A stretch of 64,000 nt of DNA, from contig NZ_JAAEDL010000004.1 in the NCBI RefSeq assembly GCF_018129005.1, positions 62,001 to 126,000 on the forward strand, written 5' to 3'. Positions within the stretch are counted from its first letter, which is position 1. Each line of letters begins with the position of its first letter. The notes under the pieces were generated by a model. That model was not told where the DNA came from. It saw only the letters and a program-made list of their open reading frames with translations, and did no database searches. This document shows, piece by piece, positions 1 through 7,709 of the stretch. The position numbers and the translations under genes are program-made. Source of the DNA: Neoroseomonas eburnea. Its GTDB lineage: Bacteria > Pseudomonadota > Alphaproteobacteria > Acetobacterales > Acetobacteraceae.

Positions 1-405
1 CTGCTGCAGGCGGCGGCACAGGCGCTGCGCCCTGGCGGGCAGGTGGTGCTGCTCGACCTGGTTGCCCGCAACGCCCCGACCGGGACAGGCGAGACGCGAT
101 GGCTCGCGGCGGAGGGCCGCGCCGCCGCCCCGCCGGCCGAGGAGGCGGTGCCCGCGGCGCTGGAGCGCGCCGGCTTCGTCATCAACGTGGTGGAGGATGC
201 CGGCCAGCGGCATTGCCGCGCGGTGGTCGAAGGCTGGCAGGCCCTGTTGATGGCGCTGCGCGAGCGGCCCGAGCGGCCATCGGCCCAGGCCGCCGGGGTC
301 CTCGTGGCGGAGGCGGAAGCCTGGCTGCTGCGCCTGCGGCTGCTGCAGGACGGCAGGCTGCGGCTGCTGCGCTGGCATGCCTCGATGGTGCGGCCGCCGC
401 GTTGA
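1..405 (+). CDS. C-terminal part of a class I SAM-dependent methyltransferase-like protein (5' end outside window)
   Basis: The reading frame is open from the first base and stops at 405, so only the last 134 residues are present. The visible start has a pattern ALRPGG followed by a hydrophobic strand VVLLDL, which is typical of motif III/IV of Rossmann methyltransferases (a conserved glycine pair before a buried beta strand). After it come a helix-rich stretch and the segment ERAGFVINVVEDAG, which resembles the final beta hairpin of such enzymes. The S-adenosylmethionine-binding N-terminal half is not in view, so substrate and true family cannot be decided. The next gene faces it tail to tail across 170 bases. 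The family call is inference from a short motif. Confidence 0.5.
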   Translation: MLQAAAQALRPGGQVVLLDLVARNAPTGTGETRWLAAEGRAAAPPAEEAVPAALERAGFVINVVEDAGQRHCRAVVEGWQALLMALRERPERPSAQAAGVLVAEAEAWLLRLRLLQDGRLRLLRWHASMVRPPR

Positions 406-574
406 GGCTCGCGGCCCCTGCCGGGCAGAGCCGATCCTGGTCAGGCGGTATCACCCATCGGGGGAAGACGATCGCGACACCATGGGGGGCGCGGGCGCCG
501 GCAGGCAAGGCTGGCGCAAGCCGCCCGCCCCCCCCCCGCGCGACGAAGGCCGAAACCGGCGGCCTCGATGTGCC

Positions 575-1141
575 CTATTCGGCGGCCTCGGCCGCAAGCC
601 AGGGCCAACGCATCTTCACCACCGGGCTGGACGGTTCGTAGGCGAGGCAGGTCCCGATGATCTTCGGGCGTTCCCGCTTGCCGCCGGCGGCTTCCTTCGC
701 GAGTTCCTTCTGCCGGCGCACCGGGTAGAGCGTCTGGTAGGCGACGGTCGCCATCTGGGCCAGCATTTCCCGCAGGTGGGTGCAGCCAAGCACGCCACCC
801 ACGCGTTCCTGCACCGCGCGGTTGAAGCCGGGCCCGATCTTCAGCCCGGCGAGCCGCGCGAAGTTCGGCGCCGCCTGCGGGCAGACGGAATAGGGCGTGT
901 GGTCGGAGGCTGCTTCGCAGGCATGGATCAGCAGATCCTCATCCACCGTCAGCCGGATCCACATGCCGTGCAGCGGGGTGTCGGGCGCCATCCAGCCGCG
1001 CCCTTCCTGTTCAAAGCCGTAGGATTTCGTGTCGAGCAGATGCGCCTCGATGTCGTAGAGCCCATCCGCGCGCCGGTAGCCGTGCATGTCGATCTGCCGG
1101 CGGTGCATCGGTTCGCGGTCTATGGGGGCGGAAAGCGGCAT
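575..1141 (-). CDS. DUF2889 domain protein
   Basis: This 188-residue soluble protein matches the DUF2889 family as I know it: an N-terminal MPLSAPIDREPMHRRQI segment, then GYRRADGLYDIEAHLLDTK, the HGMWIRLTVDEDLLI strand, and a central C-PQAAPNFARLAGLKIGPG stretch with GCTHLREML. The conserved Cys/His-rich central part and an invariant tryptophan near the C-terminus are visible, but no catalytic function is established for the family. The open frame extends upstream, but the family's usual N-terminus begins at the ATG at 1141, so I placed the start there. It lies about 150 bases downstream of aroKB on the same strand and could be the last gene of that unit. Confidence 0.85.
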   Translation of the reverse strand: MPLSAPIDREPMHRRQIDMHGYRRADGLYDIEAHLLDTKSYGFEQEGRGWMAPDTPLHGMWIRLTVDEDLLIHACEAASDHTPYSVCPQAAPNFARLAGLKIGPGFNRAVQERVGGVLGCTHLREMLAQMATVAYQTLYPVRRQKELAKEAAGGKRERPKIIGTCLAYEPSSPVVKMRWPWLAAEAAE

Positions 1142-1293
1142 GGCGGTCCCGGTCCTGAAGCGCGTGCCTTCCCGGTAACGCAGCCCTGCCCCGATGGCCA
1201 GACGTCCCGCCGCAGCCCTGCCACCTGTTCCGGGCGGGGTCCGGGGTCTGCCGCGGACCCCTGCGGAGCGCGAGGCGGAGCCTCGCATCCCGT

Positions 1294-3054
1294 TCAGCCC
1301 AGGGCGCCCTCGTCCCGCAGCAGCGCGGTGACCGCTTCGGCCGGCACGTCGGAACTGGTGAAGCAATCCCCCGCTCCGCGCATCAGCACGAACCGCATCC
1401 TTCCGTCGCGGTTCTTCTTGTCCTTGGACATGCGCCCCATCAGCGCCTCGATGGTGAAACGCCGCGGCAGGTCGGCGATCCGTGCCGGCAGCCCGACGGT
1501 CGTGAGATGCGCGATGACCCGCGATGGCCATTCCTGGCTGCAATGCCCGAGCCTGGCCGAGAGCGAGGCCGCGAGCCCGAGCCCGATCGCCACGGCTTCC
1601 CCATGCAGCACGGTGCCGTCGAAGCGGGCCTCGGCTTCCACCGCGTGCCCGAAGGTGTGGCCGAGGTTGAGCAGGGCGCGGCCGCCTTCGGCGCTTTCCT
1701 CCCGCTCATCCGCGGCGACGACGCTGGCCTTGAGCCGGCAGGATTCCAGCACGGCATGGGTCAGCGCGCCGGTTTCCCCGGCGACGGCGGCGGCGCCGTG
1801 CGTCTCGCACCAATCCCACAGCGGGCCATGCAGCAGCCCGTGCTTCGCCACCTCGGCGTAGCCGGCGCGCAGTTCCCGCAGCGGCAGGGTCGCCAGCGTA
1901 TCGGTGTCGGCGAGGACGATGCGCGGCTGGTGGAATGCGCCGGCCAGGTTCTTGCCGGCCTTGAGGTTCACGCCGGTCTTGCCGCCGACGCTGGAATCGA
2001 CCTGCGCGAGCAGCGTCGTCGGCACCTGCACGAAGGGCAGGCCGCGCATGGCGACGGCGGCGGCGAATCCCGCCAGGTCGCCGACCACGCCACCGCCCAG
2101 GGCAACGACCGCGGTGCGCCGGTCCACACCGGCGCCGAGCATGCCCTCCAGCACCTCCTGCAGGCGAGAGAAATCCTTGCTGGCCTCCCCTGGCGGGACG
2201 GCGATCTCGGCCAGGATGGCGATGCCGGCCGCCTCCAGCCCCGCGCGCAGCGCCGGCAGATGGAGCGGCGCTACCGCCGAATCGGTGACGACGACGACGC
2301 GGCGCGCCGGCAGCACCGGCCCGATCAGCCCGCCCGCGCGCGCGAGCAGTCCGGGGCCGACCACCACGTCGTAGGTGCGTTCGCCCAGCCCGACCGGCAG
2401 GCGACGCGGTGGCACGGTGGCGGCGAGCGTGTCCTGCACGCGGTGCGTGGTGACCTCGGGGCTCTCATCGGTGCAGGTCACGATCACGTCGGCCTCGGCA
2501 TAGAAAGGGTGGCGCGCGGCCATCAGGCGCTGCAGCACCTCGGCCGGGTCGGCATTGAGGAACATCGGCCGGTGCTCCCGGCCGGCGACGCGCCGCAGCA
2601 GCGTCGGCAGGGAACAGCGCAGCCAGAGGGTGACGGCACCGCTCGCCTTGATGGCGGCGCGCGTCGCGGAATCGGCAAAGGCACCGCCGCCGGTCGCGAG
2701 GACCAAGGGCGGACCGGCCAGCAGCCGGGTGATGACGCGGCGTTCGCCGTCGCGGAAATGGGGCTCCCCGTAGCGGGCGAAGATTTCCGTGATGGGCATG
2801 CCGGCGGCAATCTCGATCTCGGCATCCGCATCGCGGAAGGGCAGGCCGAGACGGGCCGCCAGGCGCTTGCCGATCGCCGTCTTGCCGGCACCGGGCATGC
2901 CGACCAGCACGATGCTGCGCGCCGCCGCGTCGGGGGGCGACGGTTCGGCCGGTGCGGAGGGAAGGTCGTCTTCGTCGGGAAGATCGAGGGCGGAGTTGCG
3001 CGACACGGGGTCGAAGGCTAGCACAGAACCGCTGGTCCGTGAGGGAGCCGCCAC
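1294..3054 (-). CDS. aroKB: Bifunctional shikimate kinase / 3-dehydroquinate synthase
   Basis: A 586-residue fusion that supplies two non-adjacent steps of the shikimate pathway in the cytoplasm. Residues about 45-210 are shikimate kinase: the Walker A loop GMPGAGKT is at 52-59, followed by the DADAEIE shikimate-binding segment, ATGGGAF, and REHRPMF of the lid. Residues about 215-586 are NAD- and metal-dependent 3-dehydroquinate synthase, with GGGVVGDLAGFAA, QVPTTLLAQVDSSVGGKTG, the catalytic and metal-binding region ELRAGYAEVAKHG, and LNLGHTFGHAVEA. In many bacteria the two are separate neighbouring genes aroK and aroB; here the stop codon between them is gone. The first 40 residues are a low-complexity leader. 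A small membrane-protein gene diverges from its 5' end with only five bases between the start codons. Confidence 0.96.
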   Translation of the reverse strand: MAAPSRTSGSVLAFDPVSRNSALDLPDEDDLPSAPAEPSPPDAAARSIVLVGMPGAGKTAIGKRLAARLGLPFRDADAEIEIAAGMPITEIFARYGEPHFRDGERRVITRLLAGPPLVLATGGGAFADSATRAAIKASGAVTLWLRCSLPTLLRRVAGREHRPMFLNADPAEVLQRLMAARHPFYAEADVIVTCTDESPEVTTHRVQDTLAATVPPRRLPVGLGERTYDVVVGPGLLARAGGLIGPVLPARRVVVVTDSAVAPLHLPALRAGLEAAGIAILAEIAVPPGEASKDFSRLQEVLEGMLGAGVDRRTAVVALGGGVVGDLAGFAAAVAMRGLPFVQVPTTLLAQVDSSVGGKTGVNLKAGKNLAGAFHQPRIVLADTDTLATLPLRELRAGYAEVAKHGLLHGPLWDWCETHGAAAVAGETGALTHAVLESCRLKASVVAADEREESAEGGRALLNLGHTFGHAVEAEARFDGTVLHGEAVAIGLGLAASLSARLGHCSQEWPSRVIAHLTTVGLPARIADLPRRFTIEALMGRMSKDKKNRDGRMRFVLMRGAGDCFTSSDVPAEAVTALLRDEGALG

Positions 3055-3059
3055 GTCTG

Positions 3060-3209
3060 ATGTCTCGCAGCCCGTTCCTGCTGCTCCTGTTGCTGGTCCT
3101 TGGCGCGCTCGCCGTGGGGTTGCTGGCGATCGGCGCCTTTCCGCCGGCCGTCACGCCCGAGCCGGTCGAGCGTACCTTGCCGAACGAACGGTTCCAGACG
3201 GGGCGGTGA
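3060..3209 (+). CDS. Small single-pass membrane protein, 49 residues
   Basis: A short gene starting at the ATG at 3060, just upstream of and divergent from aroKB. Residues about 5-27 form one long leucine/alanine membrane helix (PFLLLLLLVLGALAVGLLA), followed by a short polar tail with VERTLPNERF. I recall similar 45-60-residue proteins with a one-helix start and a V-E-x-T-L/I-P-N-x-R-F tail in Acetobacteraceae, but I cannot confirm this here. The conserved look of the tail and the clean divergent start suggest a real gene. Function unknown; the tail probably faces the periplasm. A longer in-frame start at 2952 would run back over aroKB and is less likely. Confidence 0.6.
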   Translation: MSRSPFLLLLLLVLGALAVGLLAIGAFPPAVTPEPVERTLPNERFQTGR

Positions 3210-3244
3210 CGGCGTGGATCGAGGAGGCGGCGCCCCCTCGAACT

Positions 3245-3356
3245 CCCCCCCGCAGGGGACACGGTCCCCTGCCCCCCGCGGTGACTCAAAGTGATGGTTT
3301 CCAAAGGCCTTAAGCCTTTGGCGGGGTGAGTTTGAGAGGGGCAGAGCCCCTCTCAA
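3245..3356 (+). repeat. Family B two-hairpin intergenic repeat, copy B1
   Basis: Three inverted repeats follow one another in the spacer before the alcohol dehydrogenase. A GC-rich one lies at about 3245-3280 with the centre GGGGACACGGTCCCC. Family B hairpin 1 lies at 3301-3321 with arms CCAAAGGC and GCCTTTGG. Family B hairpin 2 lies at 3332-3356 with perfect 11-base arms TTGAGAGGGGC and GCCCCTCTCAA. The same order (GGTTT, hairpin 1, GCGGG, hairpin 2) recurs at other loci in the window. It may act as a terminator for the upstream small gene, but there is no U-tract. Confidence 0.85.
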
Positions 3357-3493
3357 GGCGTTCGCGCCGCGTCCCCGGGCATGGAAGCCGTCGTCCGGCG
3401 CGGAATCGTCATCTCCGCCTTGATGCGCCGCAAGCCGGCCCGGCGGGCCGGGCGATAGCCTCCGCGCGCCAACAGAACGGAGGGGCCAGGACC

Positions 3494-4570
3494 ATGGCGC
3501 AGGTGATGAAGGCCGCGGTGTTCGTCGAACCGGGCAGGATCCAGCTGCAGGAGAAGAAGGTGCCGGAGGTGGGCCCGAACGACGCCCTGCTGCGCGTCAC
3601 CACCACCACGATCTGCGGCACGGATGTCCATATCCTCAAGGGCGAATACCCGGTCGAGCGCGGCCTGACGATCGGCCATGAACCCGTCGGGGTGATCGAG
3701 CGCCTGGGTTCCGGCGTGAAGGGCTACCGGGAGGGCCAGCGCGCCATCGCCGGTGCCATCACGCCCTCCGGCTGGTCGAATGCCTGCCTGTGCGGCAAGT
3801 GCAGCCAGGACGGCGCCGGATCAAAGCATGGCTGGCGGCCGATGGGCGGCTGGCGCTTCGGCAACACGATCGACGGCTGCCAGGCGGAATACGTGCTGGT
3901 GCCGGACGCCATGGCCAACCTTGCCCCGGTGCCGGACAACCTCACGGACGAGCAGGTGCTGATGTGCCCCGACATCATGTCCACCGGCTTCTCGGGCGCC
4001 GAGAGCGGGGAGGTGCGCATCGGCGACACTGTCGCGGTCTTCGCCCAGGGGCCGATCGGCCTCTGCGCCACGGCCGGGGCGAAGCTGATGGGTGCGACCA
4101 CGCTGATCGCGGTGGATCGCGTGCCGGAACGTCTCGCCATCGCGCAGAAGCTCGGTGCGACGCATGTGGTGGATTTCTCGAAGGTGAACCCGGTCGAGGA
4201 GATCATGCGCATCACCGACGGGCGCGGCTGCGACGTTTCGGTGGAAGCGCTCGGCACCCAGGCGACCTTCGAATCGGCGCTGCGGGTGCTGCGGCCGGGC
4301 GGGACGCTGTCGTCCCTCGGCGTCTATTCGACCGACCTGAAGATCCCCTACGACGCTTTCGCGGCGGGGCTGGGTGATCACAAGATCGTCACGACGCTCT
4401 GCCCTGGGGGCAAGGAGCGCATGCGGCGGCTGATGGAGGTGATCTCCTCCGGCCGCGCCGACCTGCGCGCCATGGTCACGCACCGCTTCAAGCTGGACCA
4501 GATCGAGGAAGCCTATGACCTGTTCAGCCACCAGCGCGACGGCGTGCTGAAGGTGGCGCTCACGCCGTGA
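3494..4570 (+). CDS. Zinc-dependent medium-chain alcohol dehydrogenase (secondary-alcohol type)
   Basis: A 358-residue MDR-family dehydrogenase that oxidises a small, probably secondary, alcohol with a nicotinamide cofactor. The likely catalytic zinc ligands are Cys41 in CGTDVH, His62 in GHEPVG and Asp160 in MCPDIMSTGF; the aspartate ligand and the LCPGGKERMRR segment are hallmarks of the Thermoanaerobacter/Clostridium-type isopropanol dehydrogenases. The Rossmann motif is near residue 185 (GPIGLCATAGAKLMGA), with an Asp at the end of beta-2 (AVDRVPER) that favours NAD. The four-cysteine structural zinc loop is degenerate: the region around 95-115 has only CLCGKC. I chose the ATG at 3494 because it has AGGGGCC just upstream and starts at the family N-terminus. 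It stands alone between two spacers. Confidence 0.92.
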   Translation: MAQVMKAAVFVEPGRIQLQEKKVPEVGPNDALLRVTTTTICGTDVHILKGEYPVERGLTIGHEPVGVIERLGSGVKGYREGQRAIAGAITPSGWSNACLCGKCSQDGAGSKHGWRPMGGWRFGNTIDGCQAEYVLVPDAMANLAPVPDNLTDEQVLMCPDIMSTGFSGAESGEVRIGDTVAVFAQGPIGLCATAGAKLMGATTLIAVDRVPERLAIAQKLGATHVVDFSKVNPVEEIMRITDGRGCDVSVEALGTQATFESALRVLRPGGTLSSLGVYSTDLKIPYDAFAAGLGDHKIVTTLCPGGKERMRRLMEVISSGRADLRAMVTHRFKLDQIEEAYDLFSHQRDGVLKVALTP

Positions 4571-4775
4571 CGGGATGCGAGGGGGCGCCGCCCGCGCGGC
4601 GGGCGCTGCCATCTCGCCAAGAGAGGCGGCTCGTCGGCCCCGTGCCGATCATGTGCGCCTTCAGGCGTCGCCACGCGATACGAATGCAGTCGAGTTCGGG
4701 GACGCCTTTCTACAGACGGGCTTTTTCTTACTCGCTGGTGGCCGGTAACGTGCCCGGTGGCAGGGGGCGGGCCGG

Positions 4776-5495
4776 ATGACGGTCCCGTACACGGCGATGG
4801 TTCGACCACGACCCGGGCGAAGACAGGCGTTGCTCGGCGCGTGTGCCATCGGAAGCGCGACTTTCGGCCGTCATGTGCCCGGCACCGCGCAGGCACAACT
4901 CATGTTCCCCGCGACGCCACCTAGCCAGTGGATAACTGACGGGGTTCGCTTTGTCGCAATCGGACCTCACCTGCGTGTGCAAGACCGGGTAAGTGGAGGG
5001 TGGCGGGGGCTAAGGGCCCCGATGATGAGCGGCGACCCTGAGCAGGCCGCCACCGATAGCCTGCTTCCAAACGACCTGGATGAGCGACCTTCGCGGCTCG
5101 GCGCGCAAGTCAACGCCGCCGTCGATCGTCTGCTCGGCGAGCCGCAGCACGGCCGCCGCGGAACAAGACCAATGCCTGTCAGGCTCGGCAGTAGGCTGGC
5201 CGACAGACCCATGACGCGCGAGGAACTGGACAACAACGTGCTGGCCGTTGGCATCCAGTTCCACATCCGCGATCTGGGCGAGGACCTGATCTTCCCGCCG
5301 CCCGGACGTGTGGCGAGCGTGATGCTGACGGAAATCCTTCTCTATCGGCGACCGGGCCTACGGCCAGCCGAATGGTATGTTGGCCCACGCCTCACTGTGC
5401 ACACGGTGGTGCGGTCGCACGCCACCGAGTGGCTGATGGGGGAGCTCGATGCCGCGGTGACCCGCGTACTGGACCCTTTCACCTTCGAGTCCTGA
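4776..5495 (+). CDS. Hypothetical exported protein with Tat-like signal peptide
   Basis: I do not recognise this 239-residue protein. The N-terminus carries RPGRRQALLGACAIGSATFG ending near AQAQ, which looks like a twin-arginine signal peptide with a signal-peptidase site close to residue 40, so the product is probably periplasmic. The mature part shows no known motif. The second half (from about 145) is better structured, with predicted strands such as NNVLAVGIQFHIRDLG and RLTVHTVVRSH. Codon use looks less biased toward G/C in the third position than in its neighbours, hinting at recent acquisition or relaxed selection. It begins after a 200-base spacer and ends about 100 bases before xerD. 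A second in-frame ATG lies at 4797. Confidence 0.55.
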   Translation: MTVPYTAMVRPRPGRRQALLGACAIGSATFGRHVPGTAQAQLMFPATPPSQWITDGVRFVAIGPHLRVQDRVSGGWRGLRAPMMSGDPEQAATDSLLPNDLDERPSRLGAQVNAAVDRLLGEPQHGRRGTRPMPVRLGSRLADRPMTREELDNNVLAVGIQFHIRDLGEDLIFPPPGRVASVMLTEILLYRRPGLRPAEWYVGPRLTVHTVVRSHATEWLMGELDAAVTRVLDPFTFES

Positions 5496-5591
5496 GCACG
5501 GGGCTCCGGAAGCCCGGAGTTCCCGGCGCTACGGTTCCGCGGCCCCCGTGATGGGATTGCCCGGCGCGGCGATTCGCCCCCAGCTTCCGGC

Positions 5592-6491
5592 ATGTCCGGC
5601 GCCCACTACGTCGAGTCCTTCCTGGAGATGCTGGCGGCCGAGCGCGGCGCCGCCCGCAACACGCTGGCGGCGTACCGGGCGGATCTCGACGATTTCGCCG
5701 GATTCGCAGTTCGACGCGGCTTCGCCGTGCACGCCGCCGATGCCGGGGCGCTGCGCGCCTGGGTCGCCGGCCTGGCCGCGGCCGGATTCGCCGCCCGCAC
5801 ACAGGCAAGGCGCCTGTCCGCCATACGCCAGTTCCACCGCTTCCTGGCGCGGGAGGGCATCCGCCCCGACGACCCGACCGAGTTGCTGGAAAGCCCGCGC
5901 CTGCCGGCGAGCCTGCCCAAGGCGCTCTCGGAAGCCGAGGTCGAAGCGCTGATCGCCGCCGCCGCCAGCCTGCCCGGCCGCAAGGGGGTGATCGCGGCGG
6001 CGGCGGTGGAGCTTCTCTACTGTTCCGGCCTGCGTGCCAGCGAGCTGGTCAGCCTGCCGGCCGGCGCGCTGCGCGCCGAGGAGGGCCTGGTGGCCGTGCG
6101 CGGCAAGGGCGGGAAGGAACGGCTCGTCCCGGTTTCGTCCCGCGCCCGGGAGCTGGCGCTGGCCGCGCGAGCCGAGGCGGCGGAGAAGGCCGGGCCGCGC
6201 GGGGCGCGCTGGCTGTTCCCCTCCCGCGCCGCCTCGGGGCATCTGACGCGGCAGTCCCTCGCCCTGCTGCTAAAGGAGGCGGCCCTTGTGGCCGGGCTCG
6301 ATCCCGACCGCGTCAGCCCGCATGTGCTGCGGCATTCCTTCGCCTCCCACCTGCTCGCACGGGGGGCGGATCTGCGCAGCCTGCAGGTCCTGCTGGGCCA
6401 TGCGGACATCGCGACGACCCAGATCTACACCAAGGTCCTGGAGGGGCGGCTCAAGGCCCTGGTGGAGGCGCACCATCCGCTGGCGCAATGA
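5592..6491 (+). CDS. xerD: Site-specific tyrosine recombinase XerD
   Basis: A 299-residue tyrosine recombinase that, with XerC, resolves chromosome dimers at dif. The N-terminal SAM-like core-binding domain covers residues about 1-90 (FLEMLAAERGAARNTLAAYR). The catalytic set is complete and falls at the same numbers as in the Escherichia coli enzyme: Arg148 in GLRASE, Lys172 in GKGGKER, His244 and Arg247 in HVLRHSF, His270 in GHADI and nucleophile Tyr279 in TQIYTKV. The length is exact for the housekeeping protein and there is no phage or integron context, so this is XerD rather than an element integrase. It precedes accA on the same strand by 80 bases. Confidence 0.95.
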   Translation: MSGAHYVESFLEMLAAERGAARNTLAAYRADLDDFAGFAVRRGFAVHAADAGALRAWVAGLAAAGFAARTQARRLSAIRQFHRFLAREGIRPDDPTELLESPRLPASLPKALSEAEVEALIAAAASLPGRKGVIAAAAVELLYCSGLRASELVSLPAGALRAEEGLVAVRGKGGKERLVPVSSRARELALAARAEAAEKAGPRGARWLFPSRAASGHLTRQSLALLLKEAALVAGLDPDRVSPHVLRHSFASHLLARGADLRSLQVLLGHADIATTQIYTKVLEGRLKALVEAHHPLAQ

Positions 6492-6571
6492 TGGCGTGGC
6501 GACGCATCGCGCCGGGCCTGTGCGGCAGGGGGGTCGCGCCCCGCCCCGAATTCGGCTAACCCCCGGGCCCC

Positions 6572-7528
6572 ATGCGCCACTTCCTGGACTTCGAGAAGCC
6601 GATCGCCGAGCTGGAAGGCAAGATCGAGGAGCTGCGTCGGACCACCGACGCCGGCGGGATCGATGTTGCCGACGAGGTCGGCAAGCTGCGCGACAAGGCG
6701 CAGGCCCTGCTCAGATCGACCTACGCCAAGCTTACGCCCTGGCAGAAGGCGCAGGTGGCCCGCCACCCGGACCGCCCGCACGCCAACGACTACATCACCG
6801 CGCTGATCGAGGATTTCACCCCGCTCGCCGGGGACCGCGCCTATGCGGACGACCTGGCGGTGGTGGGCGGCATGGGCCGCTTCCGCGGCCGGGCGGTGGT
6901 GGTGCTCGGCACCGAGCGCGGCAACGACACCGAAAGCCGCGTGAAGCACAATTTCGGCATGGCGCGGCCCGAAGGCTACCGCAAGGCGAAACGCCTGATG
7001 GAACTCGCCGGCCGCTTCGGCCTGCCGATCCTCTCCTTCGTGGACACGGCCGGCGCCTTCCCGGGCATCGAGGCCGAGGCGCGCGGCCAGGCCGAAGCCA
7101 TCGCGCGGTCGATCGAGGCCGGGCTGGAAGCGCCCGTCCCCTTCATCGCGACCATTATCGGGGAAGGCGGTTCGGGCGGCGCCATCGCGCTCGCCGCGGC
7201 CGACCGTATCGTGATGCTGGAGCACGCGATCTATTCGGTGATCTCGCCGGAGGGCTGCGCCTCGATCCTGTGGCGCGACGCGGCGCAGGCCTCGACGGCG
7301 GCCGAGGCGCTGAAGCTGACGGCCGACGATCTGCGCCGGCTCAACCTGGTCGATGCGGTGGTGGCGGAACCGCTGGGCGGCGCGCATCGCGACCCGGAGG
7401 GGACCATCGCCGCCCTCGGCGACCGCATCGCGGAGCTGCTGGCGCCGCTGGTCGAACTCGACGGCGCGACGCTGCGCGCGCGGCGGCGGGAGAAGTTCCT
7501 GGAGATGGGGCGCAGCGGGGTGATCTGA
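6572..7528 (+). CDS. accA: Acetyl-CoA carboxylase carboxyltransferase subunit alpha
   Basis: A 318-residue subunit that, with AccD, moves the carboxyl group from carboxybiotin to acetyl-CoA, making malonyl-CoA for fatty-acid synthesis. The N-terminus MRHFLDFEKPIAELEGKI is the classic AccA start. The crotonase-like core shows ARHPDRPHANDYI, GGMGRFRGR, RVKHNFGMARPEGYRKA, FVDTAGAFPG and the oxyanion-hole region IIGEGGSGGAIAL, then SVISPEGCASILWRD near residues 225-240. The start at 6572 fits the family length. It is followed at once by a strong inverted repeat (7533-7557) that probably ends transcription. Confidence 0.97.
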   Translation: MRHFLDFEKPIAELEGKIEELRRTTDAGGIDVADEVGKLRDKAQALLRSTYAKLTPWQKAQVARHPDRPHANDYITALIEDFTPLAGDRAYADDLAVVGGMGRFRGRAVVVLGTERGNDTESRVKHNFGMARPEGYRKAKRLMELAGRFGLPILSFVDTAGAFPGIEAEARGQAEAIARSIEAGLEAPVPFIATIIGEGGSGGAIALAAADRIVMLEHAIYSVISPEGCASILWRDAAQASTAAEALKLTADDLRRLNLVDAVVAEPLGGAHRDPEGTIAALGDRIAELLAPLVELDGATLRARRREKFLEMGRSGVI

Positions 7529-7532
7529 CGCG

Positions 7533-7657
7533 CCGGGGGAGACGCCGTCTCCCCCGGACCCCCTCTGCCGAGAGCCGAAAGGCCCTCGGAACCCATGGTT
7601 TCCAAAGGCCTTTCGGCCTTTGGCGGGAGGGGGCCGGGGAGGGCGGCGCCCTCCCCG
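7533..7657 (+). repeat. accA 3' hairpin plus Family B repeat, copy B2
   Basis: Directly after the accA stop is an inverted repeat at 7533-7557 (CCGGGGGAGACG against CGTCTCCCCCGG), a likely factor-independent-like terminator without a T-run. Family B follows: GGTTT, then hairpin 1 at 7602-7623 with arms CCAAAGGC/GCCTTTGG and loop CTTTCG, then GCGGG and hairpin 2 at about 7635-7657 with arms of the CGGGGAGGGC/GCCCTCCCCG type. The element fills the whole gap between accA and the MFS gene. Confidence 0.85.
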
Positions 7658-7709
7658 AAGCGAGTGAGGGGTCCGGGCAGGTCTGCGCCCACCCCGCACG
7701 GGAGGCAGC

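Noticed and set aside
377-1861. A 494-residue plus-strand frame over the start of the window
   Set aside because: It is antisense to the DUF2889 gene and to aroKB, both of which have clear family motifs. GC-rich DNA often gives such long shadow frames.
5592-6491. xerD as the integrase of a genomic island
   Set aside because: The catalytic residues fall at the exact numbers of Escherichia coli XerD, the length is that of the housekeeping enzyme, and no att-like repeats, tRNA target or phage genes are adjacent.
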